DNA of 64,000 nucleotides, from the NCBI RefSeq assembly GCF_900115785.1, contig NZ_FOYS01000003.1, positions 1 through 64,000 on the forward strand, in the 5' to 3' direction. Below the pieces are notes generated by a model that did not search any database, was not told the DNA's origin, and worked only from the letters and a program-made list of their open reading frames with translations. Each line of letters begins with the position of its first letter. The first letter of the stretch is position 1. Source of the stretch: Halogeometricum limi (GTDB lineage Archaea; Halobacteriota; Halobacteria; Halobacteriales; Haloferacaceae). A program made the position numbers and the translations under genes. Positions 43,634 through 55,311 of the stretch are shown here, piece after piece.

Positions 43634-44917
43634 TCAGTCGCTCGTCGCGCCCGTTCGTCGCGCCGGGCCCTGTTCCTGGAGCTTTCCGATGCGCCAGCGG
43701 AGTGCGAGGACCGTCACGAGGCCGACGACGAGAGCGCCGTTCACGACGTACAGTGCGGTCGTGTAGTTCCCCGTCGTCTCGAGGACGAACGACGCGAGTT
43801 GCGGCCCCGCGATGCCGGCGGCGCTCCACGCCGTCAGCGCGTAGCCGTGGATGGCGCTGACGTCCTCCGTGCCGAAGAGGTCACTGAGGTACGCGGGGAG
43901 GCAGGCGAACCCGCCACCGTAACAGGTGATGACGAGGAAGATGGCTGCCGAGAGTATCCAGACACCGGTGAGCGCGGGCATCACGAAGAACGCGGCTATC
44001 TGGATGACCATGAACGCGGCGTACGTCGTCGTCCGGCCGATGTAGTCCGACAGCGTCGACCAGAAGATGCGCCCGCCGCCGTTGAAGATGCCGATGTAGC
44101 CGGTGATGAACGCGGCCGTCGTCGCCGTCGCGCCGGCGATCTGTTGCAGCATCGGCGAGGCGAACGCGAGCAGCATGATGCCCGCCGAGACGTTGATGAA
44201 GATGATGAGCCACACCATCCAGAACCGGGGGGAGGTGCGCGCCTCGGTCGCGGAGAGATTGGTGAGTCCCGACAGCGCGCTCTTGGCCTTCTCCTGGGCG
44301 TTCTCCTCGTCCTCCATCCCGGCGGGGAGCCAGCCTTCCGGCGGTTTGGCGAGGTAGCTTGCCCCGGCCGCCATCAGGACGAGATAGAGGGCTCCGAGCG
44401 CGTAGAACGCCGGCGCGACGCCGAAGCTCTGGATGAGGAAGTTCCCCAGCGGTCCGGTCAGCAGCGCACCGGCCCCGAATCCCATGACCGCGAGGCCCGT
44501 CGCCATCCCGCGTCTGTCGGGGAACCACTCGACGAGCGTCCCGATGGGCGAGATATAGCCGAGTCCGATACCCATCCCGCCGACGACGCCGAACGTCGCG
44601 AGAAACAGCGGGAGACTGCCCAGTTGGACGCTGAGCCCCGACCCGACCATGCCGAGACCGTACAGGACGGCCGCGGCCAGACCGGACTTCCGCGGACCGT
44701 ACTTCTCGACGTACTTCCCGAGGAACGCCGCCGTGATTCCGAGCACGAACACGGCGATGGAGAACGCCAGCGTGACGCTCGACGTGCTCCACCCCTGCGT
44801 CTCGTTCAACGGAATCTGATAGATACTGTACGCGTAGATGCTCCCGATGGAGAGGTGAATGGCGACTGCGGACAGCGCGATCAGCCACCGATTTTTGTCG
44901 GCTTCTGTCGTGGACAT
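43634..44917 (-). CDS. MFS transporter, OFA (oxalate/formate-like) subgroup
   Basis: A 427-residue transporter with 12 helices. The motif of the oxalate:formate antiporter subgroup is visible (IYAYSIYQIPLNETQGWS; GLGYISPIGTLVEWFPDRRG; and GGGRIFWSTLSDYIGRTTTY as the second-half loop). The central loop is acidic. The ATG at 44915-44917 is chosen; a much longer frame runs upstream through the 24-bp repeats but begins nowhere sensible. TATA-like CTTAATCA sits at about 44942-44949, giving a near-leaderless transcript. Substrate unknown, probably a small organic acid. Confidence 0.9.
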   Translation of the reverse strand: MSTTEADKNRWLIALSAVAIHLSIGSIYAYSIYQIPLNETQGWSTSSVTLAFSIAVFVLGITAAFLGKYVEKYGPRKSGLAAAVLYGLGMVGSGLSVQLGSLPLFLATFGVVGGMGIGLGYISPIGTLVEWFPDRRGMATGLAVMGFGAGALLTGPLGNFLIQSFGVAPAFYALGALYLVLMAAGASYLAKPPEGWLPAGMEDEENAQEKAKSALSGLTNLSATEARTSPRFWMVWLIIFINVSAGIMLLAFASPMLQQIAGATATTAAFITGYIGIFNGGGRIFWSTLSDYIGRTTTYAAFMVIQIAAFFVMPALTGVWILSAAIFLVITCYGGGFACLPAYLSDLFGTEDVSAIHGYALTAWSAAGIAGPQLASFVLETTGNYTTALYVVNGALVVGLVTVLALRWRIGKLQEQGPARRTGATSD

Positions 44918-44988
44918 TACCCGACGTAGCGGTACAAAGATGATTAAGTACTGTTCTACCACGAGGCCACCTCTGCTTTCCAAACGTA

Positions 44989-45006
44989 AGTTAGCGATAG
45001 CTAACT
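44989..45006. promoter_or_regulatory. Operator-like palindrome upstream of the MFS gene
   Basis: Perfect 7-base arms, AGTTAGC and GCTAACT, flank GATA. The site lies about 40 bases upstream of the TATA-like element of the MFS gene, a place where archaeal activators bind. No regulator is known. Confidence 0.45.
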
Positions 45007-45275
45007 CTGTACTGAAGTGAGAGCTGTGCCGACGAAGCGGCGACGCCCTCGGCGGCGAACTCGTACGACTCGGTGTCGCCGAGAGCAGTACGCGACTCAG
45101 GACGCTCTCGCCCGACGAAACGGGGGTCTGTTCACGACAGTCGAAGTGAGTTCCGCTCCGACTAGTCACGTAGGGAGACACTACCACTGCAGCATCCTCG
45201 AACTCTCGTCGTGCGGTTTCGAATGGAAACGGAGGGGTCTCTCGGGCGCTCGAACCTGCGTAAGAATATCGAACC

Positions 45276-45513
45276 GAACCGCACCGCGTGCCTACCGCCG
45301 AACCGCACCGCGTGCCTACCGCCGAACCGCACCGCGTGCCTACCGCCGAACCGCACCGCGTGCCTACCGCCGAACCGCACCGCGTGCCTACCGCCGAACC
45401 GCACCGCGTGCCTACCGCCGAACCGCACTGCATGCCTACCGCCGAACCGCACTGCATGCCTACCGCGCCTACCGCCGAACCGCACCGCGTGCCTACCGCC
45501 GAACCGCACTGCA
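45276..45513. repeat. 24-bp tandem minisatellite, about 9.5 copies
   Basis: The unit is GAACCGCACCGCGTGCCT followed by ACCGCC. Six perfect copies (45276-45419) are followed by copies with ACTGCATGCC in place of ACCGCGTGCC (45420-45466), a 10-base insertion (45467-45476), one more standard copy (45477-45500) and a partial copy. The repeats are head to tail with no spacers, so this is not a CRISPR array. Confidence 0.95.
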
Positions 45514-45832
45514 ACTGGAACCGCTTCGGACCGCCCGCAACCGTCCGCTGCCGACTGCAACTGGAGTCGTCAACCATGTTCGGTCGCCGACGGATTCTTC
45601 CCGTTTTCGGAAGTTCCGCCGTCCGACCTGCGCGCCGACCCGCCGGCCGTCGCCGACTGCTTTGCGCAGTTTCCTCTCTGATTGGTGACTACTTAGGTAT
45701 GATTCGATTGTGGCGAGGTAAACCGTCGCTTTCGTTCGGTAAGCCGACCGTTCCCGGAACGTAATCGGTCGTTATACCCGCCGAGAAGCCCCGAGAACGC
45801 GGTCGTTCGAACGGACAGGGTCGTGCCGGCCG

Positions 45833-46615
45833 TCAGCGCAGGGACGCGCCGTCGGGCGTGATTCGCGTCTCTCGTTCGAGGACGCCGTCGACGCCGACGG
45901 CCAGAACCGTCTCGCCGACCATCGCCATCGTCGCCGCCCCGCCCGCCTCGCGTACTCGGTCGACGGACGCCCGCACGGACGCCGTCGGCAACCCGGTTCG
46001 GTCGGCGAACGTCCACGCCGTCTCGAACCACCTCGACAGGGGCGTGTCGGGGTCGAACGCGGCGAGTGCGTCGGTTCCGGCGGTCTTCACCTTCCGCATC
46101 GACGCGGGGTCGCCGAGCACGGACTCGGTCGCGATACCGCCCGTCGAGACGTACTCGACGCGGTCGGTCCGGTCCATCCGCTCTCTGCCGTCGCCCGTGT
46201 TCCAGACGAGGCCGCCGCGGTCCTGGACGAAGACGTCGCCCAGACCGGTTCCGGCGGCGACTTCGGCGCGGTGTGCGGCTTCGACGACGTCGTCCCGCGT
46301 CAGGCCGAGGTCGAAGGCGGCGTCGGCGGCGAGGGCCGTCGAAAGCGTCGCCGCGCCGCTCGCGCCGAAGCCACACCCGATGGGAACGTCGGCGGAGAGG
46401 CTCACGGCGGCGCTGACGCCGAGCGAACCGAGGACGCCCTCGACGGGTTCGAATTCGGTCGGTTCTCCGTCGAGTCGAACGGTCGTCTCGTCGGCGGGTT
46501 CGACCGTCGCACCGACGCCGTCTTCGACGGTGAAACTGACGCCGAAAGAGCCCTCGCCGTCGTCTCGGGGTGCGAAGACGGTGGTGACGCTGCCGGGTGC
46601 GTACGCTGTCGGCAT
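45833..46615 (-). CDS. Pantoate kinase (GHMP family)
   Basis: Archaeal coenzyme A synthesis: phosphorylates pantoate to 4-phosphopantoate, replacing the bacterial PanC/PanK order. It has 260 residues. GHMP signatures: APGSVTTVF at the N-terminus (motif 1) and IGCGFGASGAATLSTALAAD (motif 2, ATP binding). GGIATESVLGDPASMRKV and GGAATMAMVGETV follow. The second enzyme of the route, phosphopantothenate synthetase, is not in the window. The ATG at 46615 gives MPTAYAPGSVT. Its downstream side faces the gene desert. Confidence 0.9.
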   Translation of the reverse strand: MPTAYAPGSVTTVFAPRDDGEGSFGVSFTVEDGVGATVEPADETTVRLDGEPTEFEPVEGVLGSLGVSAAVSLSADVPIGCGFGASGAATLSTALAADAAFDLGLTRDDVVEAAHRAEVAAGTGLGDVFVQDRGGLVWNTGDGRERMDRTDRVEYVSTGGIATESVLGDPASMRKVKTAGTDALAAFDPDTPLSRWFETAWTFADRTGLPTASVRASVDRVREAGGAATMAMVGETVLAVGVDGVLERETRITPDGASLR

Positions 46616-46663
46616 AGGTCGACGCAGGAGGCCGAGACGGGTAAGCGTGCCGCCGTCCGTGGA

Positions 46664-47062
46664 TTAGGACGCTCGTTCTTCGAGGTACGTCTCGCGCGTC
46701 GTCTCCTCGTCTTCCGTCCGAAGCAACGTCTCCACCCGTCGCTCGAACTCCTCCTCGTCGATTCGCCCCTCGGCGTATCGCTCTCGGAGGCGGGCGAGCG
46801 CTTGGTCGTCTTCCGTCTCGACGCGCGTTTGCTCGCCACGTTCGCTTCTGTGACCTCTGCTCGACTCGGTGTCGTCGGTGAAGCGGCCGTACGCGAGCGT
46901 CAGGAGCGCGGTGACGAGAAAGAAGGAGACGAACGAACCGACGGCGGACCCGCCGTTGACGAGCGCGAACAGTCCGAGGAGGGCGGCGACGACGAACGAG
47001 AACGCCCACGGGTGGTCGCGGACGAATCGCTCGAAGTCGAATCCGTCGTCTGTGAACGGCAT
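46664..47062 (-). CDS. Membrane protein with C-terminal SHOCT motif
   Basis: A 132-residue protein. Two adjacent hydrophobic helices (residues 18-60; AFSFVVAALLGLFALVNGG, VGSFVSFFLVTALLTLAYG) are followed by a charged linker and a SHOCT motif (ALARLRERYAEGRIDEEEF, then ERRVETLL), a short helical tail found on many membrane proteins and thought to help oligomerisation. Function unknown. It lies 48 bases upstream of the pantoate kinase gene on the same strand, and 51 bases downstream of another small membrane gene. Confidence 0.85.
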   Translation of the reverse strand: MPFTDDGFDFERFVRDHPWAFSFVVAALLGLFALVNGGSAVGSFVSFFLVTALLTLAYGRFTDDTESSRGHRSERGEQTRVETEDDQALARLRERYAEGRIDEEEFERRVETLLRTEDEETTRETYLEERAS

Positions 47063-47113
47063 CGTCCGATTGTTATCACCGGGTTGAAAAAACAGTTCGG
47101 TCGTCGCCGTCGG

Positions 47114-47287
47114 TCAGTTCTCGCGTGACCGCCGGTAGCCGACGACGCCGAGAACGCCGCCGACGAGAGCCACGGCGTCCCACGGCGAGGGGTCGATTCC
47201 GCGCCGGCCCGCGTCGCGCCGAATCCACGCCGCCAGCGCGACGTGGACGACGGCGGTCAGTCCGACGAACGTCGTTCTCTTTCTCAT
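47114..47287 (-). CDS. 57-residue membrane protein
   Basis: Too short for ordinary cut-offs but well supported: ATG at 47285-47287, MRKRTTFVGLTAVVHVALAA and a second hydrophobic segment DAVALVGGVLGVVGYRRS, ending in RSREN. Basic ends and two helices suggest a hairpin in the membrane. It follows the aldo/keto reductase gene by one base, and the SHOCT protein gene comes next on the same strand, so these three may share a transcript. Function unknown. Confidence 0.7.
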   Translation of the reverse strand: MRKRTTFVGLTAVVHVALAAWIRRDAGRRGIDPSPWDAVALVGGVLGVVGYRRSREN

Positions 47288-47288
47288 C

Positions 47289-48365
47289 TCAGTCCGCGGA
47301 GTTTCGCGGCCCCGCGGAGGGCCGTTTGTCGATACCGGCGGCGGCGATGTCGTCGCCGTCGACGGAGGAGCGAAGCGAGTCCATCCCGTCGTCGCGTTCG
47401 ATGCCGAAGTTGTCCGCGTACAGGTCCTTCACGCGCGTCAGTTCCTCGTCCGTGAGTTTCGGCACGTCGCTGGCGGCGGCCCACTCGGTGATGTCCGCCT
47501 TCGTGTGGAACGTCGGCGTCACCGTCGCGACGGCGTCGTGGCTGAGGAGGAACGCGATGGCGGCCTGTCCCATCGTTCGCTCTCCCTCCCGCTCTAAGAA
47601 CCGGAGCGTCTCCAACTTCTCCCATCCGGTCTCGTACCAGGCGTCGGGCCGGAAGCCGCGGTGGTCGTCCAAGTCGTGTCCCGTCTCGGGCGTCACCTGT
47701 TCGTTCAGGAGGCCCGAGGAGTGCGGGACGCGAGGGACGAGACTCGTCGAGGAGCCAGTGTGCTCGATTGTCTCTAAGAAGTGTTCGCCGACCTCCTGTT
47801 CGAAGAGGTTCCAGACGAGTTGCACCGAGTCGAACTCCTCTGTGATGGCCATGTCGCCCTCGGCCAGCCAGCCGATAGAGGGGCCGAGCGCCCACCCGAC
47901 GGCGTCGACGAGGCCCTCCTCTCTCAGTTCGTCGAGCGCTTCCAGGACGTCCTCGTCCACCTCGTCGACGTTCGCGTTGTGGAGTTGGAGCAGTTCCACG
48001 TGGTCGACGCCGAGGCGGTCGAGGCTCTTCTCGGTCGCTGACCTGACCCACTCGCCCGTCATCTCCTTCGGGAGTTCGCCGTGGCCCGCCTGCGGGTTGT
48101 TGTAGAAGTCGTAGCCGACTTTCGTCGCGAGCGTCACCTCGTCGCGGTACTCGGAGACGGCCTCGCCGACGACTCTCTCGCTCTCGCCGTGGCCGTACAC
48201 GTCGCCGGTGTCGAAGTACGTGATACCCTCTTCGATGGCGTGGTGGATGAGGTCGATAGAGTCCTGCGTCGTCCGGTCGCCCCACCAGTCGGTGCCGACG
48301 ACCCACGCACCGAAGCCGACTTCGCTGACCTCCACGTCGGAACCGCCCAGCGTCCGGTAGTTCAT
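47289..48365 (-). CDS. Aldo/keto reductase
   Basis: NADPH-dependent oxidoreductase of 358 residues with the TIM-barrel fold. Start MNYRTLGGSDVEVSEVGFGA; the catalytic tetrad residues are in YFDTGDVYGHGESER (Asp and Tyr), LATKVGYD (Lys), and LQLHNANVDE (His region). The ending DITEWAAASDVPKLTDEEL is the nucleotide-binding side. It resembles the AKR11/YajO-like group. Physiological substrate unknown. Downstream, one base separates it from the 57-residue membrane gene. Confidence 0.93.
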   Translation of the reverse strand: MNYRTLGGSDVEVSEVGFGAWVVGTDWWGDRTTQDSIDLIHHAIEEGITYFDTGDVYGHGESERVVGEAVSEYRDEVTLATKVGYDFYNNPQAGHGELPKEMTGEWVRSATEKSLDRLGVDHVELLQLHNANVDEVDEDVLEALDELREEGLVDAVGWALGPSIGWLAEGDMAITEEFDSVQLVWNLFEQEVGEHFLETIEHTGSSTSLVPRVPHSSGLLNEQVTPETGHDLDDHRGFRPDAWYETGWEKLETLRFLEREGERTMGQAAIAFLLSHDAVATVTPTFHTKADITEWAAASDVPKLTDEELTRVKDLYADNFGIERDDGMDSLRSSVDGDDIAAAGIDKRPSAGPRNSAD

Positions 48366-48419
48366 GTCTCTGGCTTGGGAGTCGGCTCACTTAGCCCGAA
48401 CGGTTCGAGAGTCGAACGG

Positions 48420-49313
48420 TCAGATGTACCCGAGGTCTTTGAGCTGTTGTTCGGGGACGTTCAGAGCCTCGTCACCCTCGTTGCTCTCGTGCGTGTGCGC
48501 TCTGATCCACTCGGCCACGTCGTACACGTCGCTCGGAACGGTGTCAGTCGTCGAGGCGACGAACGCGCGGAACGAGTGGGCCCCCGGTTCGTCGTCGCCG
48601 AGGAACGCCGTCTGCATCCCGTGGTCGCTCAACAGGAGGAGTTCGTCGTCTTCGCCCATCGCCGCGAGGTGTTCTTCGACGAACCCCTCGACTCGGCGGT
48701 ACGAGGCTTCGAGCGACGCCTCGTCTTCGGCGTACATGTGGCCCGCCGCGTCGGGGGTGTGGACGTGGACGCCCGCGAGCGAGACGTCGTGGTTCAGCAT
48801 CTCTCTGGCCCAGCCGAACTGCTCGGCGGCGACGCCGTACAGTCGGCGCTCGAACGGCGCTTTCCCGAGGCCGTCGTTCGCCTCGCTCATGAGGTCCCAG
48901 ACGTTCCGCAGGTCCTCGTCGGCGGTCACGCCCGGCCAGTTACGGACGACGGCGCCGGGGAGGTCGAACACCGACTCGGCGTCCGTTACGCCGATTTCGT
49001 CTCGGTCGCCCGTGGCGTCGCGTGCGACGTCGCCCAACAGTTTCCGCGTGGAGTTGGGGAGCGCGGCCGTGAACTTCGAGGCCAGTTCGAGCACCGGATT
49101 TCCCCACGTGGTCACTTCAGCGCCGCTGACGCCGTGTTCGTCGGGGGAGAGGCCGGTCGCGACGGTGGCCCACACCTCGGGCGTCAGGGGCACGTCCTTG
49201 GTGTGTGCGTACGTTCCCAACTCGCCGCTCGTCTCCAGCGTGAGTCCGTCCAACCCGAAGCGGTCGACCAAGGCCGCATCGAGTGCGTCGAGGGCGAAGA
49301 CCGTGAGAGCCAT
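48420..49313 (-). CDS. Alkaline-phosphatase-superfamily phosphodiesterase-like protein
   Basis: A 297-residue hydrolase. MALTVFALDALDAALVDRFG provides the first metal Asp, DVPLTPEVWATVATGLSPDE holds the Thr nucleophile region, and VHVHTPDAAGHMY with LLLLSDHGMQTAFLG give the remaining Asp/His metal ligands. The ending LNVPEQQLKDLGYI (Leu-Gly-Tyr at the end) resembles the tail of the sulfatase-like protein at 22-23.5 kb. It is shorter than sulfatases and fits nucleotide pyrophosphatase/phosphodiesterase relatives common in haloarchaea. A TATA box at 49336-49342 puts the transcript start near the ATG. Confidence 0.85.
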   Translation of the reverse strand: MALTVFALDALDAALVDRFGLDGLTLETSGELGTYAHTKDVPLTPEVWATVATGLSPDEHGVSGAEVTTWGNPVLELASKFTAALPNSTRKLLGDVARDATGDRDEIGVTDAESVFDLPGAVVRNWPGVTADEDLRNVWDLMSEANDGLGKAPFERRLYGVAAEQFGWAREMLNHDVSLAGVHVHTPDAAGHMYAEDEASLEASYRRVEGFVEEHLAAMGEDDELLLLSDHGMQTAFLGDDEPGAHSFRAFVASTTDTVPSDVYDVAEWIRAHTHESNEGDEALNVPEQQLKDLGYI

Positions 49314-49334
49314 ACGCCTGAGTTAGATGTGACC

Positions 49335-49343
49335 TGTATAAAT
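49335..49343 (-). promoter_or_regulatory. TATA box for the alkaline-phosphatase-type gene
   Basis: The minus strand reads GATTTATAC here, about 25 bases before the ATG at 49313, which fits a leaderless transcript. Confidence 0.6.
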
Positions 49344-49423
49344 CTGCGTGTCTCGGGGACGCACCGCTGGACGTGACGGCGCAACGAACGGTCTCGTCGC
49401 ACTCGCCCGAATCCGCGCGTTGA

Positions 49424-52917
<3,494 letters not shown>

Positions 52918-52968
52918 ACACCACCCTTCCGCGAACTGTGTAAAGTGTTCGTCGGTCTCGGACTCTTT

Positions 52969-52982
52969 ACTACGAGTGTAGT
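52969..52982. promoter_or_regulatory. Operator-like palindrome between GH68 and acyltransferase genes
   Basis: Arms ACTAC and GTAGT flank GAGT. The site lies about 25-35 bases upstream of the TATA-like element of the GH68 gene and could serve either divergent gene. The arms are short, so chance occurrence is possible. Confidence 0.35.
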
Positions 52983-53088
52983 GACTCGGTTCGGGACGGT
53001 ACGACGCACTTCCGAACGTCTCGGTGCGGTTACTCGATAGGCACACACAACCGAACGGATTAGTTCGTCGGGGACGAACGCGAATCCC

Positions 53089-54021
53089 ATGACGAAAGTC
53101 CACGTCTCTCTCCCCGCGGAGGCGGAACGGAACGTCCGAGCGTTCATCGACGAGGTGGACGACCGACTGTCCTCCGAGGAGGATACGTGCGAGGTGGTCA
53201 CCCAGACGCTCGTCGACCTTCATGGCGACCGAGAGGCGTACGAACGCTGGCAGTCCGGCGAGGACCTCTCGGCGGCAGAACGCGTCCGACTGCAGGGGTA
53301 CGACCCGTGTAACGCGACGCTGGAGTCGGAGTACTACGCCGAGAAAGACGAGTCTCGATTCACGGAGTCGAAGTACCTCCAGTGGCTCTGGCGACAGTTC
53401 GACGCCACGCCGATGGCCGACAACATCCACTTCGCGCTCCGGTTCCGGCAGATGCTCGCGAACCACCTGTTCGACGAGTGCGGCGAGGGCTGCCGGTTCT
53501 TCAAGGGAATCACGTTCACGTACGGTCACAACATCTCCGTCGGCGACAACACCGTGATTCACGACGACGTCCACCTCGACGACCGGGGGAAACTCACTAT
53601 CGGCGACCGCGTCTCCATCTCTGACGGCGTCCACCTGTACAGCCACGACCACGACGTGGTCGACCAGACGGCGATTCGCAACTTCCACACCGTCGTTGAG
53701 GACGACGCTCGCGTCACCTACGACGCGATGGTTCGCGCGGGCATTCGCGTCGGCGAGAACAGCGTCGTCGGCGCGCGTTCGGTCGTGCAAGGCGACGTTC
53801 CGAAGCACCACATCGTCGCCGGGACGCCCGCGAAGACCATCCGCGTCAAACCCGGGTGGGAGTCCGTCGCCGACCCGAAGCGTGACCGCCTCGTCAACCG
53901 CCAAGACGAGCGTGAGATTCCGTACGACCTCCCCGAGGGCCTCGACGCCTTCGACGAGTTCCAACGGACGCTCACCCCGCCGGACGACCCGGACGCGCCG
54001 AACGCCGACGCGGACGACTGA
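53089..54021 (+). CDS. Hexapeptide-repeat acyltransferase (LbH family)
   Basis: A 310-residue enzyme of the maltose/galactoside O-acetyltransferase type. After an N-terminal helical part (to about 110), residues 140-260 make a left-handed beta-helix of hexapeptide turns (GHNISVGDNTVIHDDVHLDD, then LTIGDRVSISDGVHLYSHDH), with the acetyl-CoA site near VGENSVVGARSVVQGDVPKH and the catalytic His in YSHDHD. The extended N- and C-terminal regions are larger than in bacterial relatives (about 185-200 residues). Acceptor unknown; its place beside the GH32/GH68 pair suggests a sugar or polysaccharide. Confidence 0.87.
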   Translation: MTKVHVSLPAEAERNVRAFIDEVDDRLSSEEDTCEVVTQTLVDLHGDREAYERWQSGEDLSAAERVRLQGYDPCNATLESEYYAEKDESRFTESKYLQWLWRQFDATPMADNIHFALRFRQMLANHLFDECGEGCRFFKGITFTYGHNISVGDNTVIHDDVHLDDRGKLTIGDRVSISDGVHLYSHDHDVVDQTAIRNFHTVVEDDARVTYDAMVRAGIRVGENSVVGARSVVQGDVPKHHIVAGTPAKTIRVKPGWESVADPKRDRLVNRQDEREIPYDLPEGLDAFDEFQRTLTPPDDPDAPNADADD

Positions 54022-54134
54022 CTCGCGACAGACTCCGACACCGACGGAGACGCGAACGCGACGGCTGACGCCCTCTTCGCCCGCGTTTCGACCTCGCCCG
54101 AACGATAAAGTAGTTTGGTAGCCAATGTCACAGT

Positions 54135-54464
54135 ATGGAGCCGTGGGGATGGATCCTCGTCTACGCCATCGGGCTCGCGATACTCCAGCTACTGGTGTAT
54201 CGGTATCTCCTGAACAGCGGCGACGAAGTGGGCTACGACGGCGTGTTCCGAGAGCGAGACGACCGCCCCGACGGACCGGTCGCACAGGGGACGGACAACG
54301 GCGGGCTGGTAGGACGGCCGGGCGTCGCCGTCTCCTCGCGGACCGCGGCGTCCGACCGGCCCGAGAGTTCGACCGAGGGCCGGTACTGTCCGCACTGCGG
54401 GACGATGAACGAACCGGACCGCGTCTTCGACCGGTGTTGGAACTGCACGAACCGACTCGCGTGA
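54135..54464 (+). CDS. Membrane-anchored zinc-ribbon protein (DUF7577-like)
   Basis: A 109-residue protein. One N-terminal helix (WGWILVYAIGLAILQLLVYR) is followed by a disordered acidic linker and a C-terminal four-Cys zinc ribbon, YCPHCGTMNEPDRVF then CWNCTNRLA. The order matches a haloarchaeal family I recall as DUF7577. It probably exposes the zinc ribbon to the cytoplasm; the role is unknown. It lies 113 bases after the acyltransferase gene and 46 bases before the next gene on the same strand. Confidence 0.82.
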   Translation: MEPWGWILVYAIGLAILQLLVYRYLLNSGDEVGYDGVFRERDDRPDGPVAQGTDNGGLVGRPGVAVSSRTAASDRPESSTEGRYCPHCGTMNEPDRVFDRCWNCTNRLA

Positions 54465-54510
54465 GACGCGAACGCACGCCCGAAGACGCGCGGAGACCGA
54501 CCGGAGCGCC

Positions 54511-55239
54511 GTGACCAGAGCGATCGCCGTCAACGTCGCCGCTAACTCGACGCTCCCGGGCGTCCGCGGACCCGTCTACGCCGACGGCACGTTTGCGTAC
54601 GTCCCCATCCCCGAACGCGAACCCACGCGACGGGACGCGTCGGTTCCGACGTACGCCGACCTCGACCCGCCCGTCGAGATTCCCGAGGCCGTCCGCGACG
54701 CCCCGGTCCACCTCGACCCGGAGTTCTCGTCGTACCCCTACTGCGAACGCGACACCTACGGCGACGACCACGGCGTCAAAGCCGGCCCCATCTCGACGCT
54801 CGACCCCGGCGACTGGCTGTTCTTCTACGCGACGCTGGACTACCATGGCGACGCCGCCTCGGCCGCGGACTACCTCGCTCCCGACTGGGGTGCGTACCTT
54901 GTCGGCGGTTTGGAGGTGGACGTCGTCGTCACCGGCGAGGACTACGAGTCGCTCTCGGCGGACGAACGCGCCCGTTTCGCGAACAACGCGCACGTGAAAC
55001 GCGAGACGTTCGACGCGCGGGTGCTCGTCGCCGGAACCGACCGCTCCGGGTTGTTCGACCGAGTCGTTCCGCTCTCGTCGCCGGAGGCGGGCGCGGACGC
55101 GAACCGACTCGTCACGGACCTCTCGAACGACTCCGGAAAGGGACCGTGGTGGCGTCGCGTCCTCCGATTCGACGCCGACGCGACGGCCGAACTCCTCGCG
55201 GTCCTCGACTCACGGGCGTTCGGGCCGTACCTCGACTGA
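54511..55239 (+). CDS. Nmad3-like protein (nucleotide-modification-associated domain)
   Basis: A 242-residue soluble protein. RGPVYADGTFAYVPIPER, then VPTYADLDPPV, VHLDPEF, YGDDHGVKAGPI and LDPGDWLFFYATLDY follow the order seen in Nmad3-type domains (nucleotide modification associated domain 3), a family linked by gene context to modified bases in phages and bacteria but not characterised. The GTG/ATG choice at 54511 is supported by the conserved first strand (TRAIAVNVAANSTLPG). No other modification gene lies nearby, so the role here is open. The family call is from memory of motif order. Confidence 0.6.
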   Translation: MTRAIAVNVAANSTLPGVRGPVYADGTFAYVPIPEREPTRRDASVPTYADLDPPVEIPEAVRDAPVHLDPEFSSYPYCERDTYGDDHGVKAGPISTLDPGDWLFFYATLDYHGDAASAADYLAPDWGAYLVGGLEVDVVVTGEDYESLSADERARFANNAHVKRETFDARVLVAGTDRSGLFDRVVPLSSPEAGADANRLVTDLSNDSGKGPWWRRVLRFDADATAELLAVLDSRAFGPYLD

Positions 55240-55311
55240 GCGCGTTCTATCTACCGAACGAGACACTCACGGACGCGAACGTTTTTGACCGATGCCGAGA
55301 GAGTCGCAGGC

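Larger units (their letters stand above)
44918..45832. other. 0.9-kb gene desert with operator-like palindrome and minisatellite
   Basis: No gene is supported. The left 90 bases are the promoter side of the MFS gene. The centre (45276-45513) is a 24-base tandem repeat. Reading frames through the repeats give eight-residue periodic peptides in several frames, which reflect the repeat, not a protein. The remaining sequence to 45832 is unremarkable. Confidence 0.6.

Noticed and set aside
45276-45513. Possible CRISPR array
   Set aside because: Repeats are directly adjacent, 24 bases long, without unique spacers, and no cas gene is in the window.
45162-45764. Repeat proteins in several frames through the minisatellite
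   Set aside because: Because the unit is 24 bases, many frames stay open automatically; flanking sequence shows no protein features, promoter or start.
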